DNA of 64,000 bases from Prevotellaceae bacterium HUN156 (GCA_900119285.1 FPIT01000007.1:1-64000), one strand, 5' to 3'; shown: positions 51,147 through 60,613, counted from the first letter of the stretch. Notes: generated by a model from the sequence alone, not told the origin. Made by a program: numbers and translations.

Positions 51147-52205
51147 ATGATACTTGATAAGATAGACGAACTTCTGAAAGAAGTACAAACACTAAGTGCC
51201 AACAATGCTGAAGAGGTAGAACAGCTTCGCTTGAAGTTCCTCAGCAAGAAAGGTGAGATTACCGCTTTGATGAATGATTTCCGTAATGTTGCGGCTGATC
51301 AGAAGAAGACGGTAGGCATGAAGATTAATGAACTGAAGACACTGGCCACAGAACGCATCAACCAGTTGCGCGAAGAGTGTGCCGTACAGGAGAGCAGCGA
51401 TGAGGCCGTTGACCTGACTCGCACTCCCTACCCTATACAGTTGGGCTCACGCCACCCATTGACCATCGTTACCAACGAGATTATTGACATCTTCTCACGC
51501 ATGGGCTTTGTGCTGGCTGACGGTCCTGAGGTGGAGGACGACTTGCACGTGTTCACTCGCATGAACTTTGCAGCCGACCATCCCGCTCGCGATATGCAGG
51601 ACACCTTCTTCGTATCACAACATCCCAACGATGTTACCAAGAACATTCTGCTGCGCAGCCACACCTCATCAGTACAGGCTCGCATCATGGAGCAGATGCA
51701 TACTGAGGATGGAAAGCTGACAGCTCCTATCCGCGTTATCTGCCCAGGACGCGTATATCGTAACGAGGCTATCACAGCACGTGCTCACTGTTTCTTCCAC
51801 CAGGTGGAGGGACTATATATAGATAAGAACGTGAGCTTCACCGACCTGAAGCAAGTTCTGCTGTCATTTGCTCGCGAGATGTTCGGTGCTGACACAAAGA
51901 TTCGTCTGCGCCCCTCTTATTTCCCATTCACTGAGCCCTCTGCAGAGATGGATATCTCATGCTTCATCTGCGGTGGCGAAGGATGCGGATTCTGCAAGCA
52001 TACTGGCTGGGTAGAAATTCTGGGTTGCGGTATGGTAGATCCCAACGTGCTCGAAGAGTGCGGCATCGACTCAAAGATTTACAGCGGCTATGCCTTCGGT
52101 ATGGGCGTAGAGCGCATCACCAACCTGAAGTATCAGGTGAGCGACTTGCGCATGTTCTCTGAAAACGACGTGCGCTTCTTGAAAGAATTTGAAGCTGCCA
52201 ATTGA
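51147..52205 (+). CDS. pheS: Phenylalanyl-tRNA synthetase alpha subunit
   Basis: From ATG 51147 (MILDKIDELLKEV) the product has 352 residues. The class II alpha subunit charges tRNA-Phe together with PheT. It has an N-terminal coiled coil (1-90), motif 2 (IRVICPGRVYRNEAITARAH), RPSYFPFTEPSAEMDISCF, and motif 3 with GYAFGMGVERI. A Cys cluster (CFICGGEGCGFC) occurs as in many bacterial PheS proteins. pheT is not in the window. Five genes follow in the same direction with short gaps. Confidence 0.95.
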   Translation: MILDKIDELLKEVQTLSANNAEEVEQLRLKFLSKKGEITALMNDFRNVAADQKKTVGMKINELKTLATERINQLREECAVQESSDEAVDLTRTPYPIQLGSRHPLTIVTNEIIDIFSRMGFVLADGPEVEDDLHVFTRMNFAADHPARDMQDTFFVSQHPNDVTKNILLRSHTSSVQARIMEQMHTEDGKLTAPIRVICPGRVYRNEAITARAHCFFHQVEGLYIDKNVSFTDLKQVLLSFAREMFGADTKIRLRPSYFPFTEPSAEMDISCFICGGEGCGFCKHTGWVEILGCGMVDPNVLEECGIDSKIYSGYAFGMGVERITNLKYQVSDLRMFSENDVRFLKEFEAAN

Positions 52206-52813
52206 TGAAACTCGTATTGATGACACAACCCACGTTTTTCGTGGAAGAAGATAAGATTCTCTCGTCACTCTTCGAGGAGGGACTTGACGACCTGCACCTC
52301 TATAAGCCAGACTCGTCGCCCATGTACTCGGAACGACTGCTGACGCTGCTGCCTGACGAATACAGGAAGCGCATCACTGTGCACGATAATTTCTATCTGA
52401 AAGAGGAATTCAAATTGCACGGCATTCACATCGACGACGAGACGACACCTGCTCCTAAGGGCTATAAGGGACATATCAGTCGCACATGCACACATCTGGA
52501 GCAGTTGAAGGATGCCAAGAAGAATGCTGACTACGTGCTGCTGAAATACATCTTCGACAGTCAGACGGAGCCAGACCAGAAGGCAACCTTCACTATGGAT
52601 GAGCTAAAAGAGGCATCACGCCGTGGGCTCATCGACCGCCACGTGTATGCCTTAGGAGGTATGAATCTCGACACTATCAAAGCTGTCAAGGATTTAGGCT
52701 TCGGAGGTATCGTTATTAGTGGCGACCTCTGGAATCGTTTTAATATTCATCAGGAACTGGAATATCAGGCGCTGATAGACCACTTCTGCAAAATCAGAAA
52801 AGCAATAGGATAA
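52205..52813 (+). CDS. Thiamine-phosphate-synthase-like (ThiE/TenI) protein
   Basis: The ATG at 52205 overlaps the pheS stop (TGATG), so the two are translationally coupled. The 202-residue protein has the TMP-TENI barrel pattern. HLYKP lies in place of LRxK, ITVHDNF in place of xxNDR, RTCTHLEQL resembles the S-x-H segment, and VYALGGMNLDTIKAVKDLGF and GGIVISGDLW form the phosphate-binding end. The loop that carries the GPxFPTxTK motif in true ThiE reads LLKYIFDSQTE here. It may therefore be a TenI-like paralogue without ThiE activity. Confidence 0.75.
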   Translation: MKLVLMTQPTFFVEEDKILSSLFEEGLDDLHLYKPDSSPMYSERLLTLLPDEYRKRITVHDNFYLKEEFKLHGIHIDDETTPAPKGYKGHISRTCTHLEQLKDAKKNADYVLLKYIFDSQTEPDQKATFTMDELKEASRRGLIDRHVYALGGMNLDTIKAVKDLGFGGIVISGDLWNRFNIHQELEYQALIDHFCKIRKAIG

Positions 52814-52848
52814 ACGTAAGTGTTAATCTACAAATCATAATCTCAAAG

Positions 52849-53787
52849 ATGAGCTCTAATAAAAACTACATGATCTTTTCTGGTACTGCTACCAAGTACC
52901 TTGCTGAGAAAATTTGTCAAAGTTTAGGATGTCCGTTGGGCAAACTGCAAATCACAAAGTTCTCTGATGGCGAGTTTGCCGTATCGTATGAAGAGAGTAT
53001 TCGCGGACGCGATATTTTCTTGGTACAGAGCACATTCCCCAATTCAGACAATCTTATGGAACTGCTGCTGATGATTGATGCTGCCAAGCGTGCATCAGCT
53101 CGTACCATCAACGCTGTTATCCCCTACTTTGGCTGGGCTCGTCAGGACAGAAAAGACAAGCCACGTGTGTCTATCGGTGCTAAGTTGGTGGCTGACTTGC
53201 TGAGTGCTGCTGGTGTGAATCGTGTCATCACGATGGACCTGCATGCTGATCAGATTCAGGGATTCTTCGATGTTCCTGTAGACCACCTCTATGCTTCAGG
53301 TGTTATTCTGCCCTACTTGCAGAGCCTACACCTTGAAGACCTTGTTGTTGCATCACCTGATGTGGGCGGTTCAAAGCGCGCCAACACTTATGCTAAGTAT
53401 CTGGGATGTCCGCTGGTACTCTGCAACAAGACACGCGCTCGTGCAAATGTAGTAGCCACCATGCAGATTATTGGTGACGTAGAAGGAAAGAATGTTGTTA
53501 TCATCGACGATATGGTGGACACAGCCGGTACTATCACCAAGGCTGCCGACATCATGAAGGAAGCTGGAGCCAAGACAGTACGCGCTTGTGCCTCACATTG
53601 CGTAATGAGCGGACCAGCCAGTGAGCGTGTGCAGAACTCTGCACTTGAAGAGATTGTCTTTACAGACTCTATCCCCTATTCACAGCGCTGCGCTAAGGTA
53701 AAGCAACTCAGTGTTGCCGACATGTTTGCAGAAACCATCCGTAGAGTTATCAACAATGAGAGTATTTCAGACCAGTATATTGTGTAG
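52849..53787 (+). CDS. prs: Ribose-phosphate pyrophosphokinase
   Basis: The 312-residue enzyme makes PRPP from ribose 5-phosphate and ATP for nucleotide, His and Trp synthesis. Signatures are FSDGEFAVSYEESIRGRDIF (38-57), YFGWARQDRKDKPR (about 95-108), TMDLHADQIQGFFD (about 130-143) and the PRPP loop VVIIDDMVDTAGTI (about 216-229). Length is normal. Its last 32 bases overlap the start of the next gene. Confidence 0.96.
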   Translation: MSSNKNYMIFSGTATKYLAEKICQSLGCPLGKLQITKFSDGEFAVSYEESIRGRDIFLVQSTFPNSDNLMELLLMIDAAKRASARTINAVIPYFGWARQDRKDKPRVSIGAKLVADLLSAAGVNRVITMDLHADQIQGFFDVPVDHLYASGVILPYLQSLHLEDLVVASPDVGGSKRANTYAKYLGCPLVLCNKTRARANVVATMQIIGDVEGKNVVIIDDMVDTAGTITKAADIMKEAGAKTVRACASHCVMSGPASERVQNSALEEIVFTDSIPYSQRCAKVKQLSVADMFAETIRRVINNESISDQYIV

Positions 53788-54856
53788 TCTGTTGGCCTTC
53801 ATCTTGGCCAGCTGCTCGTCAAACACCTATAAAATCAGTGGTACCGCAGAGGGACTGTCTGAAGGAGACACCTTGTATATCACTTCTGATATGCTTAATG
53901 GCACTCCAAGTGAGACCATCATCGTTCACGATGGTAAATTCTCGTTTGAAGGTACTACAGACTCTACTTGTCTCTGTATGCTGTATAGCGCTGCAAGAAA
54001 CGAGATAAATGCAGCCTTCCTCAGAGAGCCAGGCGAAATCGTTATTAAGTTGACTGAAACTCCAGGAGAGTCACGTGTAAGTGGAACTCCATGCAATGAC
54101 GAGTGGCAGCGACTGAACGATTCGGTGATGGTGATTGGCAAGGAGATAAACCGTATTGCTGAGCATATCTATGGCAACACTGTTTCTCAGGAAGAGCAAG
54201 AGGCTGGTATGGCTAAGATTGACAAGCTGAACGCACACTTTGCAGATATCGTTGTCGAAACTGCCGAGGAGAACATCAAGAATGAGTTCGGCTACTTCCT
54301 GCTGACTTACTATCCCCAAGAACTGATTGACGATGCCACTCGCAGTCGATTGATAGATAAGCTACCTGCCGAGATGCGTCAGCGTAGTGCTATCCAGAAT
54401 ATACTGAAAGCCATCAAACAGAATGCCAAGACCGCTGAGGGTTCTACCATTAGCAACTTCTCACAGCAGGCACCCGATGGCACCGAGCTCAGCATCATGA
54501 GTGAGGTAAGCAAGAATAAGGTAACTATTATTGACTTCTGGGCATCATGGTGCGCCCCTTGTCGTCAGGAGATGCCTTTCATGATTGATCTCTATAATGA
54601 CTATAAGAATCGTGGTTTAGGTATCGTTGGCATCTCATTGGATCAGGACAAGGATGCTTGGACAAGTGCTATCGAGAAGCTGAACATCCCCTGGCCACAG
54701 ATGAGCGACCTGCAAGGATGGGACAATGCAGTAGCAAAGACATTCAACGTTACCAGCATTCCTCACACTATCGTCGTTGACCAGAAAGGCAAGATTCTGC
54801 GTCGAGGATTACGCGGAGAAGAATTGAAGGAATACATTGAAGATTATTTGAAATAA
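53756..54856 (+). CDS. TlpA-like thiol-disulfide lipoprotein
   Basis: From ATG 53756 the product has 366 residues. The lipoprotein signal MRVFQTSILCSLLAFILASC puts the lipidated Cys at residue 20. Starts upstream inside prs are less convincing. An N-terminal DUF4369-like strand domain (about 25-120) and a helical middle lead to a thioredoxin fold with IDFWASWCAPCRQEM (active site CAPC, about residue 265). FNVTSIPHTIVVDQKGKI carries the cis-Pro. Such proteins reduce disulfides in the periplasm. The 32-base overlap with prs is notable. Confidence 0.87.
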   Translation: MRVFQTSILCSLLAFILASCSSNTYKISGTAEGLSEGDTLYITSDMLNGTPSETIIVHDGKFSFEGTTDSTCLCMLYSAARNEINAAFLREPGEIVIKLTETPGESRVSGTPCNDEWQRLNDSVMVIGKEINRIAEHIYGNTVSQEEQEAGMAKIDKLNAHFADIVVETAEENIKNEFGYFLLTYYPQELIDDATRSRLIDKLPAEMRQRSAIQNILKAIKQNAKTAEGSTISNFSQQAPDGTELSIMSEVSKNKVTIIDFWASWCAPCRQEMPFMIDLYNDYKNRGLGIVGISLDQDKDAWTSAIEKLNIPWPQMSDLQGWDNAVAKTFNVTSIPHTIVVDQKGKILRRGLRGEELKEYIEDYLK

Positions 54857-54884
54857 CGGCTCTTTGTAGCTACACCACTCTCCC

Positions 54885-55736
54885 ATGAAGAAAGGACTGG
54901 TATTGGAAGGAGGAGCCATGCGAGGTCTATGGACTGCAGGCGTAACAGATGTGATGATGGAACATGACATCTGGCCAGACGGACTGATTGGAGTATCTGC
55001 AGGAGCTGCCTTTGGATGTAACTACAAATCTCGACAAATAGGAAGAGCCATCCGCTACAATACTCAATTCGCAAAAGACCCACGCTATAGTGGGTGGAAG
55101 TCATTGATAAAGACGGGTGACTACTTTAATGCAGAATTTGGCTATCATGTGGTACCATTTGAGTACGACCACTTTGACATAGATAGTTTTGAACAGAATC
55201 CAATGGAATTTACCATTGTATGTACTGATGTTGAAACAGGACAAGCGGTATATCACACAATGGCCCATGTGGATTATAACGAACTGGAATGGTTGCGCGC
55301 CTCTGCATCGATGCCTCTCGCATCAAAAGTGGTTGAGGTTGATGGATGGAAACTACTCGATGGTGGCGTCAGCGACTCTATTCCTTTGGAATACTTTGAG
55401 AAGCAGGGCTATAAGCGCAATGTCGTCATTCTGACACAACCATTGGGCTATCAGAAAAAGCACAATGCCCTGATGCCACTCATGCGTCTGGCTCTCCGCA
55501 AGTATCCATACTTTCTGAAGGCAATGGATGAGCGCCACATGATGTATAACTGTCAACTGGATTATGTGGCAGAGGCAGAACGATTAGGTCGCTGTCTGGT
55601 CATCCGCCCTGACGAGAACATCCCTATTGGACATCTTAGTAAAGACCCGCAGCAGATGCGCCACGTATATGAATTAGGAAGAGCTGTTGGAGAACGATAC
55701 ATCGATAGTATTATCGATTTCTATGCTCAGCAGTAA
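54885..55736 (+). CDS. Patatin-like phospholipase, second paralogue
   Basis: The 283-residue hydrolase starts GLVLEGGAMRGLWTAGVTD, has GVSAGAA with Ser38 and LLDGGVSDS with Asp159, the Ser-Asp dyad of patatins. It is the same length and layout as the patatin at 8949, with the canonical Gly in GxSxG here. It lies within the pheS operon, 28 bases after the TlpA-like gene, and is probably cytoplasmic. The substrate is unknown. Confidence 0.88.
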   Translation: MKKGLVLEGGAMRGLWTAGVTDVMMEHDIWPDGLIGVSAGAAFGCNYKSRQIGRAIRYNTQFAKDPRYSGWKSLIKTGDYFNAEFGYHVVPFEYDHFDIDSFEQNPMEFTIVCTDVETGQAVYHTMAHVDYNELEWLRASASMPLASKVVEVDGWKLLDGGVSDSIPLEYFEKQGYKRNVVILTQPLGYQKKHNALMPLMRLALRKYPYFLKAMDERHMMYNCQLDYVAEAERLGRCLVIRPDENIPIGHLSKDPQQMRHVYELGRAVGERYIDSIIDFYAQQ

Positions 55737-55740
55737 TCAT

Positions 55741-55773
55741 AAAGATCAAAGATTAAAGTTCAAAGTTCAATGA
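55741..55773 (+). repeat. AAAGATTAAAGTTC array reaching the trmD start
   Basis: Units around AAAGTTCAA repeat directly before trmD, and the ATG of trmD lies in the last unit (GTTCAATGAG). This is another case of a short repeat supplying a start codon. Confidence 0.55.
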
Positions 55774-56450
55774 GAATTGATATTATTACCGTACTGCCCG
55801 AAATGCTGGAGGGCTTTGTACACGAATCAATATTGGCACGTGCCGAAAAGAAAGGACTGGCAGAGATTCGTCTGCACAACCTGCGCGACTACACGCTCGA
55901 CAAATGGCGTCGTGTAGATGACTACCCTTATGGTGGTACTGCAGGTATGGTGATGCAATGTGAGCCTATTGACCGTTGTATCACAGCATTGAAGGCTGAG
56001 CGCGACTACGATGAGGTTATCTTCACTTCGCCTGATGGTGAGCGCTTTGACCAACACATGGCGAACGACCTGTCGCTGAAGGGCAACCTGATTATTCTCG
56101 CTGGTCACTATAAAGGTATCGACCAGCGTGTACGCGACCATCTTATCACCAAAGAGATTTCTATTGGTGACTTCGTGCTGACTGGTGGCGAGTTGGTTGC
56201 CGCTATGATTGCCGATGCTATTGTTCGTGTGGTTCCTGGTGTAATCGGTGACGAGCAGAGCGCCTTGAGCGACTGTTTCCAAGACGATCTCTTAGCAGCA
56301 CCTATCTATACTCGTCCTGCAGACTATAAAGGATGGAAAGTTCCTGAAATTCTGCTATCAGGAAACGAGGCCAAAATACGCAACTGGGAATTAGAACAGG
56401 CTATGGAGCGTACACGCCGCCTGCGCCCAGACCTATTGGAAGAGAAATAA
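55770..56450 (+). CDS. trmD: tRNA (guanine-37-N1)-methyltransferase
   Basis: The 226-residue SPOUT enzyme methylates G37 next to the anticodon, preventing frameshifts. Marks are [55 protein letters not shown], and the knotted SAM site with [20 protein letters not shown] and PGVIGDEQS. Length is typical. It is the last gene of the pheS operon and converges with nspC across a gene-free repeat region. Confidence 0.96.
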   Translation: MRIDIITVLPEMLEGFVHESILARAEKKGLAEIRLHNLRDYTLDKWRRVDDYPYGGTAGMVMQCEPIDRCITALKAERDYDEVIFTSPDGERFDQHMANDLSLKGNLIILAGHYKGIDQRVRDHLITKEISIGDFVLTGGELVAAMIADAIVRVVPGVIGDEQSALSDCFQDDLLAAPIYTRPADYKGWKVPEILLSGNEAKIRNWELEQAMERTRRLRPDLLEEK

Positions 56451-56455
56451 TTCAA

Positions 56456-56600
56456 ACCACGAATTACACGAATTAGTATAACTACAAATTCTCTGATAGT
56501 GTAAACCACGAATTAAACGAATTTCTCGAATTTATAAATGATAGAAATAATTCGATTAATTAGTGTAATTCGTGGTTTAATTATTCGTGGTTTAAATAAT
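56456..56600. repeat. Large imperfect inverted repeat of ACGAATTA units
   Basis: AAACCACGAATTACACGAAT and a second AAACCACGAATTAAACGAAT are mirrored by GTGTAATTCGTGGTTTAAT and TTCGTGGTTTAA. It could form a long hairpin between trmD and the converging nspC, ending both transcripts. The units are related to those at 3650-3780. Confidence 0.7.
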
Positions 56601-56602
56601 AC

Positions 56603-57784
56603 TTAGTCCATTCTGTCGCGATAATCTTCGTAGGTGAAGCATCGCAATAGTTCTAAAGAACCATCGCTATGCTGCATCGCAATAGATGGATGCGTGATAC
56701 CGTTAAACGTATTTGTTTTAACAGTAGTGTAATGTATCATATCTTCGAAGATAATCTGCTCACCAATCTCCAGTTCATGATCAAACTGCCAGTAACCCAT
56801 CCAGTCACCTGAAAGACAGCTGTTGCCACCAAGGCGGTAGAGCCATTGAACATTATAAACTGACGCATCAGTGGATTGAGATGTACTCTCACCACATGGA
56901 AAATGGTCAATGGTCAATGGTGAATGTTCAATGTGTTCTGCGCCACGCACTTCTGGGTAGTATGGCATTTCCAGACAGTCGGGCATGTGACAAGTGAAGC
57001 TGACATCGAGAATAGCAGTACGAATACCCTTATCCTCTACAATATCTACTACACTGGCCACCAATGGTCCTGTCTGCCAAGCAAAGGCACTACCTGGTTC
57101 GAAGATAACCTTCAAATGAGGATAGCGCTGATGGAAATCCTGCATGAGACGAACCAGTCGCTCTATGTCGTAGTCCTTACGGGTGACCAGATGACCACCA
57201 CCAAAGTTTATCCACTCCAACTGTGGGAACCACTTCGAGAATTTCTCTTCGATATGTTGCAGTGAGCGCTCAAAAACATCTGAGCCACTCTCACAATGAC
57301 AATGGCAGTGGAAACCACGAATGTCCTGAGGCAACTGCTCAGGCAGTTTGTCGGCAGTAACACCAAAACGTGTGCCAGGCGCACAAGGGTTGTAGAGTAA
57401 TGTCTCTACTTCACTGTATTCTGGATTGATGCGGAGTCCCAAAGAGCAAGCCTTTGCACGCTCATGGAAGCGCTCATACTGAGACAAGGAGTTGAACGTG
57501 AGATGACTACTACAAGCCACTATTGCATCAAATTCATCATCTTTATAAGCTGGCGAATAAGTATGCGCCTTAGCGCCAAACTTGTCAAAGGCCAAACGGG
57601 CCTCGCTGAGCGAGCTGGCTGTAGTCGACGAGATATACTCGCGGAAGATGGGGAACGTCTTCCACAAGGCAAAGGCCTTAAATGCCAATATCCATTCAGA
57701 ATCGGTGCGGCAAGCAACCTCGCGAATTAACGCAAGGTTGTGCCGCAACCGCTTTTCTTCAATTATATAGACAGGAGTCTTCAA
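56603..57784 (-). CDS. nspC: Carboxynorspermidine decarboxylase, with in-frame repeat insertion
   Basis: The 393-residue PLP enzyme decarboxylates carboxynorspermidine or carboxyspermidine in bacterial spermidine synthesis. PLP-lysine is Lys36 in WILAFKAFALWK. GFHCHCHCESGSDVFE, LEWINFGGGHLVTRKDYD and FEPGSAFAWQTGPL follow, and NSCLSGDWMGYW near the end holds the other conserved Cys. Between EVRGAE and YRLGG there is an extra segment including EHIEHSPLTIDHFP (residues 283-296) encoded by the TTCAATG intergenic repeat. The frame is kept, so the enzyme may still work. Confidence 0.9.
   Translation of the reverse strand: MKTPVYIIEEKRLRHNLALIREVACRTDSEWILAFKAFALWKTFPIFREYISSTTASSLSEARLAFDKFGAKAHTYSPAYKDDEFDAIVACSSHLTFNSLSQYERFHERAKACSLGLRINPEYSEVETLLYNPCAPGTRFGVTADKLPEQLPQDIRGFHCHCHCESGSDVFERSLQHIEEKFSKWFPQLEWINFGGGHLVTRKDYDIERLVRLMQDFHQRYPHLKVIFEPGSAFAWQTGPLVASVVDIVEDKGIRTAILDVSFTCHMPDCLEMPYYPEVRGAEHIEHSPLTIDHFPCGESTSQSTDASVYNVQWLYRLGGNSCLSGDWMGYWQFDHELEIGEQIIFEDMIHYTTVKTNTFNGITHPSIAMQHSDGSLELLRCFTYEDYRDRMD
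56899..56937 (-). repeat. TTCAATG-family repeat inside nspC
   Basis: AATGGTCAATGGTCAATGGT and GAATGTTCAATG match the units found between genes at 2677 and 57782. Here they are in frame within a coding region. Confidence 0.8.
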
Positions 57785-57860
57785 TGTTTAATATTGATGT
57801 TTTACATCGAGCCTGCTCGCGCAGCTTAATGTTCAATGTTCAATCTTCAATGTTCAATGT
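57782..57860 (-). repeat. Composite repeat between nspC and thrS
   Basis: Modules TGATGTTTTACATCGAGCC, GCGCAGC and an array of TTCAATG/TTCAATC lie between nspC and thrS. They repeat the order seen at 2677-2748. The repeat touches both the nspC start and the thrS stop region. Confidence 0.75.
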
Positions 57861-59803
57861 TAGAACTCCTTCGTCATCTCCTTAACCTCAGCATTGATGT
57901 GGTCGATGAACTCCTGGATGGTCATCACCTTCTGCTCACCACCACCCTGTGGGCGTACAGCTACGGTGCCATCCTGCTGTTCCTTCTCACCAACAATAAC
58001 CATGTAAGGAATACGCTTCAACTCGTTGTCGCGAATCTTACGACCGAGCTTCTCGTTGCGCAGGTCGATAGTAGGACGAACGCCACCGAGGTCGAACTTC
58101 TTGGCAACTTCCTTAGCATAGTCGTTGTACTTCTCTGACAGAGGCAGGATAGCCACCTGATCAGGAGTCAGCCACAAGGGGAAGTGACCGCTGGTGTGCT
58201 CGATAAGTACGGCGCAGAAACGTTCCATACTTCCGAAGGGTGCACGGTGAATCATAACAGGAGTCTTCTTCTGGTTGTCCTCGTCGGTGTATTCCAGCTG
58301 GAAGCGCTTAGGCAGGTTGTAGTCAACCTGAATAGTACCTAACTGCCAACGACGACCAATAGCATCCTTAATCATGAAGTCAAGCTTAGGACCATAGAAG
58401 GCAGCCTCACCATATTCAACCTTAGCGGGCAGTCCCTTCTCCTGACAAGCCTCCTGAATAGCACGCTCTGCCAAAGCCCAGTCCTCGTCAGTACCTACAT
58501 ACTTGTCGTGGTCGTTAGGATCACGCAGAGAAATCTGAGCCTCAAACTCAAAGCCAAAAGCCTTCAGCACAATATTGATAATGTCCATTACGTTCAGGAA
58601 CTCCTGCTTTACCTGATCTGGACGACAGAACAGGTGGGCATCGTCCTGCGTAAATGAGCGCACACGAGTCAGTCCATGCAGCTCACCACTCTGCTCGTAG
58701 CGATATACAGTACCAAACTCAGCAATACGCAGAGGCAGGTCACGATATGAACGGGGCTTCCAAGCGAAGATTTCGCAGTGGTGAGGACAGTTCATTGGCT
58801 TCAGCATGTACTCTTCATCCTCTTCGGGAGTATGAATTGGCTGGAATGAATCCTTACCATAGTGTGCATAGTGGCCAGAGGTAACATAGAGGTTCTTAGA
58901 GCCAATATGTGGAGTAATAACTTCCTGATAGCCAAAACGCTTCTGAACTTTGCGCAAGTGGTCCTGAAGGCGCAGGCGAAGCTCAGTACCCTTTGGCAAC
59001 CAAATGGGCAGACCCTTACCAACCTTATCAGAGAACATGAACAATTCCATCTCCTTACCAATCTTACGGTGGTCGCGCTTCTTAGCTTCCTCCAGCATCA
59101 CGAGATACTCGTCGAGCATCTTCTTCTTGGGGAAAGAGATACCATACAGGCGCTGCATCTGCTCACGGTTAGCATCACCACGCCAGAAGGCACCAGCAAC
59201 AGAAGTCAGCTTCACGGCCTTAATCTCGCCAGTATCCATCAAGTGAGGACCACGGCAGAGGTCTGTGAAGTTACCCTGTGTGTATGTTGTGATAGAACCG
59301 TCTTCCAAGTCCTGCTCAATGTGCTCGCACTTGTAGGTCTGTCCGTCAGCAGCAAACTGCTTCAGGGCATCAGCCTTAGCCACCTCTTTGCGAACCACCG
59401 GCTCTTTCTTGCCAGCCAGTTCCTTCATCTTTTCTTCAATCTTGGGGAAATCACTCTCCTTGATGCTCTCGGCGTTAGGCAGCAGCACATCATAGAAGAA
59501 ACCATTCTCTACGGCAGGACCGAAACCGAACTGAATGCCAGGATACAACTCCTGCAGAGCTTCAGCCAGAAGGTGTGCCGATGTGTGCCAGAAGGTGTGC
59601 TTACCCTGCTCGTCATCGAACTTATAAAGCTCAATTGTTGCGTCCTCATTGATAGGACGGTTCAACTCTACTGTTTCACCATTCACGCCACAGCTTACAA
59701 CGCTGCGTGCCAGAGCTGGTGAGATACTCTCGGCAATCTGAAGTCCAGTTACGCCCTGCTCATACGAGCGAACAGATCCGTCTGGAAAAGTAATGTTGAT
59801 CAT
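57860..59803 (-). CDS. thrS: Threonyl-tRNA synthetase
   Basis: The 647-residue class II synthetase charges tRNA-Thr. It has a TGS domain (1-62), an editing domain with [11 protein letters not shown] and TDLCRGPHL (His and Cys of the zinc-like editing site), and a catalytic core with [10 protein letters not shown] and [20 protein letters not shown] (motif 2). An anticodon-binding domain ends the chain. Length is normal. Its promoter lies in a promoter-bearing repeat. The initiation factor and ribosomal protein genes often found after thrS are absent; nspC follows. Confidence 0.97.
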   Translation of the reverse strand: MINITFPDGSVRSYEQGVTGLQIAESISPALARSVVSCGVNGETVELNRPINEDATIELYKFDDEQGKHTFWHTSAHLLAEALQELYPGIQFGFGPAVENGFFYDVLLPNAESIKESDFPKIEEKMKELAGKKEPVVRKEVAKADALKQFAADGQTYKCEHIEQDLEDGSITTYTQGNFTDLCRGPHLMDTGEIKAVKLTSVAGAFWRGDANREQMQRLYGISFPKKKMLDEYLVMLEEAKKRDHRKIGKEMELFMFSDKVGKGLPIWLPKGTELRLRLQDHLRKVQKRFGYQEVITPHIGSKNLYVTSGHYAHYGKDSFQPIHTPEEDEEYMLKPMNCPHHCEIFAWKPRSYRDLPLRIAEFGTVYRYEQSGELHGLTRVRSFTQDDAHLFCRPDQVKQEFLNVMDIINIVLKAFGFEFEAQISLRDPNDHDKYVGTDEDWALAERAIQEACQEKGLPAKVEYGEAAFYGPKLDFMIKDAIGRRWQLGTIQVDYNLPKRFQLEYTDEDNQKKTPVMIHRAPFGSMERFCAVLIEHTSGHFPLWLTPDQVAILPLSEKYNDYAKEVAKKFDLGGVRPTIDLRNEKLGRKIRDNELKRIPYMVIVGEKEQQDGTVAVRPQGGGEQKVMTIQEFIDHINAEVKEMTKEF

Positions 59804-59835
59804 ATCTACAATATATGTTTAAGTTTAAATCGATT

Positions 59836-59925
59836 GCAAAGGTACGAATAAGCGAGGACAATACAAAACAAAAGAACACTTTTTTGTTTTTATTGTCGAG
59901 CGAGAGCACTTTCGACGAAGTCAAA
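59836..59925 (-). repeat. Promoter-bearing repeat upstream of thrS
   Basis: TACCTTTG (minus strand, 59837-59844) is followed upstream by CGAATAAGCGAGGACAATA, an ACAATA/TATTGT inverted repeat and CGAGCGAGAGCACTTTCGACG. This is the third locus of the family seen at 19173 and 26596. The interior differs in sequence while the ends are kept. Confidence 0.7.
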
Positions 59926-60041
59926 ATTACACAATTCTATGGACATAACCAAATAAAACTCCTGAAAAGATTTTATGCGCAAAAACATCTAACCTTTTAA
60001 CATGGCTATCCTCAAACACCGATGTACAAAGGCTTTGAGTC

Positions 60042-60069
60042 ATGTTAATAGTTTGCCAACTATTAACAT
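60042..60069. repeat. Perfect 12-bp hairpin ATGTTAATAGTT, copy 1
   Basis: ATGTTAATAGTT and AACTATTAACAT flank TGCC. An identical pair of arms with loop GACA lies at 60228-60255, exactly 186 bases away. Confidence 0.85.
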
Positions 60070-60227
60070 ACTATCATGTAGTAGTAGATTGCGAAAAAGA
60101 CGAAAAAGACGAAAAAGACGAAAAAAACAAAAAGGACGAAAATTTTATTATAAAATTCCGTTTTCGGATTTTTTCGATATTTTGGGGCGTTTTCGGGATG
60201 TCAAAATTTTCCAAGTTTAGTACAAGT

Positions 60228-60255
60228 ATGTTAATAGTTGACAAACTATTAACAT
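60228..60255. repeat. Perfect 12-bp hairpin ATGTTAATAGTT, copy 2
   Basis: The arms are the same as at 60042-60069 but the loop is GACA. A further half-site (CATGTTAATAG) lies 39 bases downstream. Confidence 0.85.
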
Positions 60256-60613
60256 GCCAAAAACGCCCTGTATATCGTGGTTTGCGAGGTGTCATGTTAA
60301 TAGGTTAATAGTTTTTGAGAAAACCTTTATTAGAATACGGAATGCCCTTACGAGTATTTGAGAAATATAGCTAAGCCAGCTCTGGGAACAGCTATCTCTG
60401 CTCTGAGATAGCTGTATTTGCACTCCAATAGTGCCACTTTTGGAGTTCAATAGTTATTGTATTGGACATCAATAGTTATTGTATTGCGATGCTAAAGTGG
60501 CTCTTTCGTGAGCCTCAATTTGCATGCAGCCTACATCCGATGAGTTTGAAGCCTAAATTTGCATCGAATTCAGCGTGAATTCTCCTTGTATTTAGGCTGC
60601 ATCCTTTTTGCGG

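Noticed and set aside
60042..60255. Possible CRISPR array in the hairpin region
   Set aside because: Only two hairpins of 28 bases with 158 bases between them, no regular spacers and no cas genes.
60002..60308. Two short overlapping frames with Lys/Arg runs (LRKRRKRRKRRKK)
   Set aside because: The basic run is merely the GAAAAAGAC tandem array read in frame, there is no promoter, and hairpins interrupt both ends. I treat the region as non-coding.
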